DNA of 35,190 nt from a virus. Position numbers and translations under genes: made by a program. Shown here piece by piece: positions 19,317-25,756 of this stretch; the first letter of the stretch is position 1, and each line of letters begins with the position of its first letter. The notes under the pieces are model-generated. The model had not been told where the DNA came from, ran no database searches, and saw only the letters and a program-made list of their open reading frames with translations. The stretch lies in the IMG/VR virus record IMGVR_UViG_3300020442_000003, positions 1 to 35,190 of that record. The stretch is one strand, 5' to 3'.

Positions 19317-19696
19317 TTCTTTCCTCCTTTAAATATTTGTGTTCCTTTTATTCCGTATATCGAAGCCACGACCAAAATCCACAAGTTTGTGAACCATGAA
19401 GGGAGCTGTTGAAAATGCTCAAAAAATACTTTTATTTTTTCCATAGCTTGAGCATCATCTGAAAATACTCCGTAAGCTAAGACCAGAATTGGAAGTGTCA
19501 ATATAATTAAAACCGCCTCGTCTTTATAATCTGATTGTCTTGCTTCTAATAATTTTCCAGAATATTCTAACTCACCTTTAGCCATTTTTTCTGCATGAGC
19601 TGCCTGTGCATCTGCCATACGCATTTTAGTTTCTTGTTTCTTTTTATAGATATGCGTACCTGCATTCAAAGCTAGTTTAATTGCACTAAACCACAT
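19313..19696 (-). CDS. Holin-like membrane protein
   Basis: A 127-residue protein. A charged coiled coil (residues about 13-55, KKKQETKMRMADAQAAHAEK) is followed by two membrane helices: AVLIILTLPILVLAYGVF (about 59-76) and FTNLWILVVASIYGIKGTQIF (about 101-121). The soluble helix plus hairpin of two membrane helices, the FFEHFQQLPSW linker and adjacency to the M15 endolysin match the holin-like proteins of marine phages. It overlaps the endolysin gene by one base and the tiny membrane gene by 4. Confidence 0.72.
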   Translation of the reverse strand: MWFSAIKLALNAGTHIYKKKQETKMRMADAQAAHAEKMAKGELEYSGKLLEARQSDYKDEAVLIILTLPILVLAYGVFSDDAQAMEKIKVFFEHFQQLPSWFTNLWILVVASIYGIKGTQIFKGGKK

Positions 19697-20172
19697 TATA
19701 CTAAATCCTTTGCCTTACCAATTACAGGCTTATATTTTGTTTTGCCTTCAAATCTATAAGCATGAAGGAATTGCTTTCTTGAATCTTTATCACAAATACT
19801 ACAATGTATCCATCCAGAATTAGGCTCACCTACTTTATAATATTCTAATATTAATTGATCATAATCTAGGTTTTTATTAATCCAATCTGCAAGTTCTGCA
19901 TTGTCAGTACCTATAACTTCGAAATCTGCTGCCTCTGCTTTGGCGTGTTGACTATTAACTGAACTACCAATAGCAGCACAAAGTTCTGGTGATCTATATC
20001 CGGATGTAACTTTGACTCTACCAAAGTGATCTCTAACTGGTTGAAGTATAGTCTCGCAAAGAGTTTTAAGTTTTTCTATTTGATCTGCATTAGGATTGTT
20101 ATCAATACCTTTTCTAATAGCAGTATCTGATTTAATTAATTCTTGTAGTGTAAAGTTTCTTGATAAATTCAT
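19696..20172 (-). CDS. Endolysin, peptidase M15 family (D-Ala-D-Ala carboxypeptidase-like)
   Basis: A 158-residue single-domain enzyme cleaving peptidoglycan stem peptides. Zinc ligands are visible: SQHAKAEAADFEV gives His76 and Asp83, and GWIHCSI gives His123. Catalytic Glu110 lies in QLILEYY. The front VTSGYRSPELCAAIG segment is the family's substrate-binding block. No signal peptide is seen, so it depends on a holin or membrane hole to reach the cell wall. It is encoded with holin candidates at 19313-19696 and 19221-19316. Confidence 0.92.
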   Translation of the reverse strand: MNLSRNFTLQELIKSDTAIRKGIDNNPNADQIEKLKTLCETILQPVRDHFGRVKVTSGYRSPELCAAIGSSVNSQHAKAEAADFEVIGTDNAELADWINKNLDYDQLILEYYKVGEPNSGWIHCSICDKDSRKQFLHAYRFEGKTKYKPVIGKAKDLV

Positions 20173-20471
20173 TCGTATATTATCCTCACATTAAGTTTCT
20201 TTTGTTCTTTAGTTGCTCCTCTAGATATAAAAGTTCCTTTGAGATTTCTTTTGTATCCGTCTGGTGCAACATAACTATCTTTCTTTCTATAATTTTTACT
20301 TTTAACATCGTAAGCAGTATACTCACCTGTAGTCATATTTAAAGTCACAATATCCACTGGACCAAGACCACCAACAGGTACAAATACAATAAGATTAGGA
20401 TCTTTTGCAAGTCGTAATTGAGCTGAAAGTTCTGAAGTTAATCCTGTTACGGCTTTTTTTCTTCTAGCCAT
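20169..20471 (-). CDS. Small protein with a PD-(D/E)XK-like motif
   Basis: ATG at 20471 (not the upstream frame start) overlaps the preceding stop by 8 bases, leaving 100 residues. The N-terminus is basic (MARRKKAVTGL). The core reads LIVFVPVGGLGPVDIVTLNM, then GEYTAYDVKSKNYRK. The GxVDI...YDVKSK layout has Asp, then Asp-x-Lys, as in Holliday junction resolvases and other PD-(D/E)XK nucleases. The acids are arranged like a small resolvase, but the protein sits in the lysis region and lacks a proven catalytic Glu. A nuclease role is therefore inference. ATGA overlap with the endolysin gene. Confidence 0.6.
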   Translation of the reverse strand: MARRKKAVTGLTSELSAQLRLAKDPNLIVFVPVGGLGPVDIVTLNMTTGEYTAYDVKSKNYRKKDSYVAPDGYKRNLKGTFISRGATKEQKKLNVRIIYE

Positions 20472-20703
20472 TAAATTTAAAGAAACCAACAATAGCAGCT
20501 ACTAAACCTGCCAAGAAAACTAAGACATGAACTGCACCCTTACCTTTGTTCATATCCTTTCTTAGATCTTTGATGTCAGTTCTCATCTCATCGATTGCTT
20601 TAAATAATGTTTTCATTCTTTCTGCACAGATAGCTTCGTGTTTAGATATTCTATGACCTAGTGATGCATGAACCAACTCTTCTGTTTTCTTTTTTCTAGG
20701 CAT
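20464..20703 (-). CDS. Coiled-coil protein with C-terminal membrane helix
   Basis: A 79-residue protein with a basic start (MPRKKKTEELVHASLG), a long helix (RMKTLFKAIDEMRTDIKDLRKDMN), and a single C-terminal membrane segment (VHVLVFLAGLVAAIVGFFKF). Tail-anchored, like XhlA-type phage membrane proteins. It could take part in lysis, since the neighbours are the endolysin and holin candidates. It overlaps the upstream gene by 8 bases. Confidence 0.68.
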   Translation of the reverse strand: MPRKKKTEELVHASLGHRISKHEAICAERMKTLFKAIDEMRTDIKDLRKDMNKGKGAVHVLVFLAGLVAAIVGFFKFNG

Positions 20704-20929
20704 TTACTTTAAGTTCCTTACATTCAAATTTAACTACAATTTTTTCTTTTTCAAAATCTGGTATATCCCACTCTTTTAATTCTTTTAAATTTTTAAAAGT
20801 TTTTTGAGCAACAGCATAACCTGCATTGATACAATCATAATGTGAATTAAATTGATAACCAGATACTGAACTTTCTGGACATTGACCTGTAGTCATACTG
20901 CACATATACAGTATTAATATATACTTCAT
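20696..20929 (-). CDS. Small secreted or lipoprotein-like phage protein
   Basis: A 77-residue protein with a short hydrophobic N-terminus (MKYILILYMCSMTTGQC), then a mature part with several cysteines: YQFNSHYDCINAGYAVAQKTF, and KIVVKFECKELK at the end. The SMTTGQC, NSHYDCxxxGY and VKFECKE blocks recur in short proteins near lysis genes of marine phages. Cys9 could be a lipobox cysteine, though the context is poor. Likely envelope-located; function unknown. Confidence 0.68.
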   Translation of the reverse strand: MKYILILYMCSMTTGQCPESSVSGYQFNSHYDCINAGYAVAQKTFKNLKELKEWDIPDFEKEKIVVKFECKELKVNA

Positions 20930-20931
20930 TA

Positions 20932-22326
20932 TTATCCTACGAAAATATAATATAGTCTTCCGATTGATGAACCAGTCTCAGCACAATCAATAAATGTTCC
21001 AGAAGAAGTGTTTACATTACCACTAGATGCAGTTTGAATATAACCACTGCTAATTATTTGTCCTGCACCAGATACAGTAATAGCTACATTTCCATGACCA
21101 CTATTACCACCACCACCTTTGATTGCGATACGAGTTATTGCTGGAGTAGTAATTAAGTAATTTTGATGTTGTGTGTTGTGTCCAGAGCCACCACCAGCAT
21201 AAAAATAAAAGTTGTCAGTACCTACACCAATTCCAACTCCATAATAATAACTTCCTGCATTGGTAACTAAGTCGTTATTCCAACCACCACCGGGATTGTT
21301 ATTTCCACCAGATGCACTATTAAGAACATCTAAATGGTCTGTGTAAATATCATCTAATGCACCAGTAAATAATGATGAATAACTAGAACCAAAAGCTTGA
21401 TAAAGCATGTATGAGTTTGAACTGTCGCCAGTATATGTGCCATCAAAATCGCAGTATACTTGTTTAGCTGTTCCATCAACTGTTATCCAGTAAGCACCAT
21501 TTGTAATATTAGGATCTGCTGTTTTAATTGCAGCTGCATTTGAAGCAGGATAACTTTGAGCAGAGCCGGGTGTAGTTAAAATTTGAATATTAAATTGTCT
21601 GTCAGAAGTTTTTGAATTTGCTGTTGCTCTTACTGTAAAAGTGTAAGTCGTAGGAGATCCGGGATTGGTTATCGTTCCAGTAATTTGACCATTTGCTGAA
21701 TCTAAACTTGTGCCAGTTGGTAAACTTCCAGAAACAACAGAATAAGAAATTGTATCTCCTTCTGGGTCTGTTGCAACTACTGTTGCATGAGTTCCAGTAT
21801 TATTAAAAGGTATAGAAGCAATGTTCCCAGCAGCAGTTGTCCAGTTTGGATCATTATCAACATTTATTTGATCAGCTAAACTTCCTTGTGTTCCAGTTGA
21901 TTTAGCTATTTTAACATCGTAAGGCTCTTTTGAATCAACAAAAGAAGATTTTGCAATTACTGCTGTGATTTGGGTAGCACTATCAATTGTAGTTGATGAT
22001 GCAAAAACTTCAGTTCCATCACTACCTACGAATGAAGCTGTATCACCTGCTGAAAAATTTTCTCCAGTAATTACAAATGTTTGATCTCCACCAGCAGCAC
22101 TAGCAACTTCAGTTACATCAACAGAAGAAATAACTGGAGATGGTTCAATAGTAACAAAGCTATTCAAACCTCTGCCTTCAAATTTTCCAGTAGTAGAATT
22201 AAATCTTAATTGACCTTGAGTAGATCCTCTTTGAGCAGTTGTACCTGTAGCAAGTTTAGTACCTTCAGTACCAACATCTACTATGTTTTCAAATTTAAAA
22301 TCAGCAATATCTCTTGCTTTAGTCAA
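20932..22326 (-). CDS. Tail fibre/receptor-binding protein with Ig-like and fibrinogen-like domains
   Basis: A 464-residue protein with distinct modules. The N-terminal region (1-55) has TTAQRGSTQGQLRFNSTTGKFEG, a common phage tail attachment block. An IPT/TIG-like Ig domain spans about 60-160 (FVITGENFSAGDTASFVG). A putative He_PIG Ig domain follows (about 175-245, TDPEGDTISYSVVSGSLPTG). A fibrinogen C-terminal-like domain begins near 260 (NGAYWITVDGTAKQVYCDFD) and leads into a Gly-rich end. Such modules bind surface glycans. It is the last of three consecutive receptor-type genes and the next genes are lysis genes. Confidence 0.8.
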   Translation of the reverse strand: MTKARDIADFKFENIVDVGTEGTKLATGTTAQRGSTQGQLRFNSTTGKFEGRGLNSFVTIEPSPVISSVDVTEVASAAGGDQTFVITGENFSAGDTASFVGSDGTEVFASSTTIDSATQITAVIAKSSFVDSKEPYDVKIAKSTGTQGSLADQINVDNDPNWTTAAGNIASIPFNNTGTHATVVATDPEGDTISYSVVSGSLPTGTSLDSANGQITGTITNPGSPTTYTFTVRATANSKTSDRQFNIQILTTPGSAQSYPASNAAAIKTADPNITNGAYWITVDGTAKQVYCDFDGTYTGDSSNSYMLYQAFGSSYSSLFTGALDDIYTDHLDVLNSASGGNNNPGGGWNNDLVTNAGSYYYGVGIGVGTDNFYFYAGGGSGHNTQHQNYLITTPAITRIAIKGGGGNSGHGNVAITVSGAGQIISSGYIQTASSGNVNTSSGTFIDCAETGSSIGRLYYIFVG

Positions 22327-22331
22327 AGGAG

Positions 22332-22604
22332 TTATCCTCCTATCATTACATTAGCTTCTTCTTCAGTTAATGCTTCTCCAGCAATTAACTTAGCTTTAGC
22401 ACTAGCTTTAAGATTTGCTTGTGCAGTAGCTTCTTCTTCATCAGAAGGTAATGCTGCAACTTCTGCATCTAATGTAGCCATATCTATTGGTGTTGTATCT
22501 TTCCAATCAATATTAATAACTTCATTTTCATCACAAGTTATTATTACATCTTTTGCATTATTGTTTTCTAAAACTTTTGCGTATTTTTCTATTTTAGTTG
22601 TCAT
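22332..22604 (-). CDS. Small tail-associated protein, possible fibre chaperone
   Basis: A 90-residue acidic protein, with an N-terminal beta part (KDVIITCDENEVINIDW) and a C-terminal Ala/Glu-rich helical half (EEATAQANLKASAKAKLIAG) ending EALTEEEANVMIGG. It sits between two fibre-type genes. Small proteins of this make-up next to phage fibres are often called chaperones or fibre accessory proteins. The specific role is inference. A 5-base gap separates it from the following gene. Confidence 0.6.
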   Translation of the reverse strand: MTTKIEKYAKVLENNNAKDVIITCDENEVINIDWKDTTPIDMATLDAEVAALPSDEEEATAQANLKASAKAKLIAGEALTEEEANVMIGG

Positions 22605-22620
22605 AATTTATTCCTCTATA

Positions 22621-23445
22621 TTAACTTTTCTTATAATGAAACATCTCAACATTATGCAATCTGTGATTACCACTTGCATTTGTATGTTCATAATTTATGT
22701 ACCACCAGTTTCCAGTTGAGTAGGTAGCAGCAGCTTGTTCTGCATAATATTGAGTACCAACAGTTAAACTTGTGCAAGGTAATACAAATGACTTGTTTGC
22801 TCTAAACCAGACTGCCGAACCAGCATTTGTTCCATAGGTGCTTCTTCCATCATAATTTAATTTTGTATCACCTGAACCTAAAGTAGAGCTTGTGCCTAAA
22901 TTCATATAGACATCTCCAGCAGTAGTGTATCCAGTATAAATTGTTGTGCCATGCATGAATAAAATAAGGTCGTCTGTACTTGTTGGAGTAAATGTAACAG
23001 TATTTCCTCCAGCTATATCAAGATAATCTTGTGATGTTGTTCCACCAACATTAGTTTGATAATTATAACTATCGTAAGCATGAAAAGTGTAAGTACCGCC
23101 ACCACTTGCTGTAACCCAAGTTGGTGCTGTTGCACCTCCATTCATCTGCAAAGTTTGATTTGCTGTACCTTTTGGCAGTCTTTGCAAACCAGAGCCATCA
23201 CGATAAAGCATATCGCCTTCAGTTGTTAATGTTGTTGTTAAGTCAGTACCATCTGTACCATCTGTACCTGCACTAGACATTTGTTCCCAGTAAGTAGTAT
23301 TTGTTGGAACATTTCCTGTAGAAGCTAAAATACAAACGTATGAACTTCCAGAATGAGAAACAACGTCATCTACTGCGTAAGAAGTTCCGCTGTTATACGG
23401 ACCTTTCCAATTGAATTTTATAGAACCTAAATTAACACTAGCCAT
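22621..23445 (-). CDS. Tail fibre/receptor-binding protein with carbohydrate-binding module
   Basis: A 274-residue protein. The N-terminal domain (about 8-55: FNWKGPYNSGTSYAVDDVVS, YVCILAS, TYWEQMS) follows the W..GxYxxGTxYxxxDVVxxxGxSYxC...W pattern of chitin/carbohydrate-binding modules (CBM5/12-like). A linker with GTDGTDGTD and an RDGSGLQRLPKGTANQTLQMNG tail-joint segment (about 87-110) follows, and then a beta-rich C-terminal domain with a YTTAGDVYMNLG segment. It is the second of three receptor-type genes. Confidence 0.8.
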   Translation of the reverse strand: MASVNLGSIKFNWKGPYNSGTSYAVDDVVSHSGSSYVCILASTGNVPTNTTYWEQMSSAGTDGTDGTDLTTTLTTEGDMLYRDGSGLQRLPKGTANQTLQMNGGATAPTWVTASGGGTYTFHAYDSYNYQTNVGGTTSQDYLDIAGGNTVTFTPTSTDDLILFMHGTTIYTGYTTAGDVYMNLGTSSTLGSGDTKLNYDGRSTYGTNAGSAVWFRANKSFVLPCTSLTVGTQYYAEQAAATYSTGNWWYINYEHTNASGNHRLHNVEMFHYKKS

Positions 23446-23467
23446 GTCTTACTCCTTATACTTATTT

Positions 23468-25756
23468 TTAAATTGTTGCAACTAAATTTCCATTATTATT
23501 TATGCTAAAAGTAAAGCCACTAGCACTAAATAAAACATCATCAAATGCTGCATATTGACTATCACTTATATTATCTGCTCCGCCATTTGTAGTAATAACT
23601 CTTAAAGAATTATTAGCAGGAACAGGTGTATTTGCTTGACCACCCATACCAGAGTGAGAAGAGCAATAGTAATATAAAGTAGGTGCGCCACTTGCTACAA
23701 CTATAGTTACTTGTGTTGAGCTGTTATGGGTTACACCTGTTGTATATTCTGAGCCACTATTATGCGTACCATCTGAAGTCGTTGAAAATTTAAAAGGATG
23801 TGCAGAAGGATAATTAAATACATAAGTATTACCCTCGTATAATTCTAAAGTATCTTGTTGTACTCCATCTATAAAATATTTATTTGATCCACCAACTGAT
23901 TGAACAGTAACTGTTTTAACTAAAGTTGATGGAGAATAATATGTTTCAAATCCATATACTTCAGCAGAACTTGCGTTACCGGGTTGAAATGAACCTGCAC
24001 TAGCATTGTAAGTTAATACTTGACCATCTGTTACTCCACCAGTTGATACATCGGTTGCGTCATTAATACTAAAGTTTGCTAATTGGAAAGTTCCAAATGC
24101 TATAATATCTACAACATCTGTTCCAGAAGTTCCAATTGGAGTTGCAAATACGATTGATGTTCCAGAAGTTACAGTAACATCTGAACCATTAACCATTTTA
24201 ACACCATTTAAATATACATCTACAAATCCTGCATCATAAGCAAGTGTATTTAAATTATCATCTGCACCAGTAATTGTAGTAGTTGAACTAGAAACTGTGT
24301 ATGTAAACCTGCTCGATGTTCCGTTCACACTTGAGCCAGCAGGAATCCACCCACTAGAAGAGTAAACTTTCATGGTTTGTGAAGTCGTATCAAAATAAAG
24401 ATCTCCCACATCCAGTGCGCTTCCATCTGGATCTTGAGTTGGAGCTGATGCACTTGGTCCAAGATAGATATTTGCAAAAGCGTTAATGTCGGCAAGATTA
24501 TTTGCTGCAGTATTAACTGAAGCTATTGATCCACCCACTAAATTAACATTCGCTATTGAACCTGCAGTAGTTCCTATATTATTTGAACCTGTTAAATCTG
24601 AAGCAACTGTATTAATATTTGTTTCGTTAGCAGCTACTGCATTTATATTAGTAGAATTTGCATTAACTGCATTAATATTATTTTGATTAGTAACTGTTGG
24701 AGTTAATTGTAACCAAGTTGTAGATGCAAGATCATAAACTTTCATTACATTGTTTGTTGTATCAAAATATAATGCTCCATCTTGTAAAGCATTTCCATCA
24801 TTATCTAAAGTTGGATTAGAAGTTTTTGATCCAAGATAACTATCATCAAATAAATCTAATGTAGCTTCGGCAGCACTAGCACTTCCTGCAGCAGCCGTAG
24901 CAGAATTAGCAGCGTTAGTAGCAGAAGTCGAAGCATTTGTTTCTGAAGTTGATGCGTTAGTTTCTGAGGTAGCTGCATTTGTTTCGGATGTGGCAGCGTT
25001 AGTTGCAGACGTTGCAGCATTTGTTTCTGAAGTTGCAGCAGCAGTAGCAGAGTTCGCAGCATTCGTAGCACTTGTTGTGGCAGAAGCAGCGTCTACCAAT
25101 AAATCCCATTTAGCACTATCTGTGTTTGTAGTTAGAGGTTGACTTCCAGAAGATGTGTGGCTAGTGTTAGCCATAAAAATATTATTTGTGCTTGTGTCTT
25201 TAACAATATCTCTAATTGCATAAGTTGTACCTGCAGACCAATTACCTTTGTTAGATCCTATTTCAGTTGTAACTGAAAGTTCTCCAGAGTTATCAAATCC
25301 TAAAACTTTTCCAGCTCTATCACTTGAACCTACAGTAAACTCTGTAGTAGTCATTGTATTCGTTCTTGATAATTTTAATGATCTATCAACTTCTTCTTGA
25401 AGTTGTTGAATAGACATCATAGAACGATCCAATCCCTCTTCATGTGATTCCGCAGGGAAAGGATCATTAGCAATATAATCTATTGCCTGTGTTTGCGGAA
25501 CTGCTCTTCTAATTACTACAGTTTCAGTTGAAGTTGGTATATTACCACTTGTGAAAACAATAGTTCCACCATTAGCATTTCCTGCACCTGTTACTGTATA
25601 ATGAGTTGTTAAAGTTTTAACTGTTTCGTTAGCAGAAGCATCTCTTATAATGACCTGTAAATCAGAGTCCGCAAAAATTTTAAATGTGTAGTTAAATGTA
25701 GTAAGCGTACCATTTCCAGAGTACGAATTTTTTACTGTAGTTGATGATATTGTCAT
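23468..25756 (-). CDS. Tail fibre, T7 gp17-like N-terminus with a C-terminal cupredoxin-like domain
   Basis: A 762-residue protein. Residues about 1-130 match the T7 fibre attachment domain (FNYTFKIFADSDLQVIIRD, YTVTGAGNANGGTIVFTSG, VPQTQAIDYIANDPFPAESH, EEGLDRSMMSIQQLQEEVDR). A CBM5/12-like segment (about 172-220) follows, then an Ala/Ser/Thr/Asn heptad region (223-298). Two copies of a YLG...LYFDTT...MKVY...W module are separated by NINAVA-type repeats. The C-terminus holds a cupredoxin-like domain with a full type-1 copper ligand set: His653, Cys698, His701, Met704 (YYYCSSHSGMGG). It forms the host-recognition fibre. It overlaps the gp16-like gene by 4 bases. Confidence 0.9.
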   Translation of the reverse strand: MTISSTTVKNSYSGNGTLTTFNYTFKIFADSDLQVIIRDASANETVKTLTTHYTVTGAGNANGGTIVFTSGNIPTSTETVVIRRAVPQTQAIDYIANDPFPAESHEEGLDRSMMSIQQLQEEVDRSLKLSRTNTMTTTEFTVGSSDRAGKVLGFDNSGELSVTTEIGSNKGNWSAGTTYAIRDIVKDTSTNNIFMANTSHTSSGSQPLTTNTDSAKWDLLVDAASATTSATNAANSATAAATSETNAATSATNAATSETNAATSETNASTSETNASTSATNAANSATAAAGSASAAEATLDLFDDSYLGSKTSNPTLDNDGNALQDGALYFDTTNNVMKVYDLASTTWLQLTPTVTNQNNINAVNANSTNINAVAANETNINTVASDLTGSNNIGTTAGSIANVNLVGGSIASVNTAANNLADINAFANIYLGPSASAPTQDPDGSALDVGDLYFDTTSQTMKVYSSSGWIPAGSSVNGTSSRFTYTVSSSTTTITGADDNLNTLAYDAGFVDVYLNGVKMVNGSDVTVTSGTSIVFATPIGTSGTDVVDIIAFGTFQLANFSINDATDVSTGGVTDGQVLTYNASAGSFQPGNASSAEVYGFETYYSPSTLVKTVTVQSVGGSNKYFIDGVQQDTLELYEGNTYVFNYPSAHPFKFSTTSDGTHNSGSEYTTGVTHNSSTQVTIVVASGAPTLYYYCSSHSGMGGQANTPVPANNSLRVITTNGGADNISDSQYAAFDDVLFSASGFTFSINNNGNLVATI
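24863..25090 (-). repeat. Heptad repeat region in the tail fibre gene
   Basis: About ten imperfect 21-base units encode S-x-T-N-A-A/S-T heptads (for example SETNAATSATNAATSETNAA), residues 223-298 of the fibre. It is a likely trimeric coiled-coil or shaft segment. The near-identical DNA units could recombine or slip, changing fibre length. Confidence 0.75.

Noticed and set aside
24486-25071. Frames inside the fibre gene (24486-24686 rightward, 24856-25071 leftward)
   Set aside because: By-products of the repeated Ala/Ser/Thr codons in the fibre heptad and NINAVA regions.
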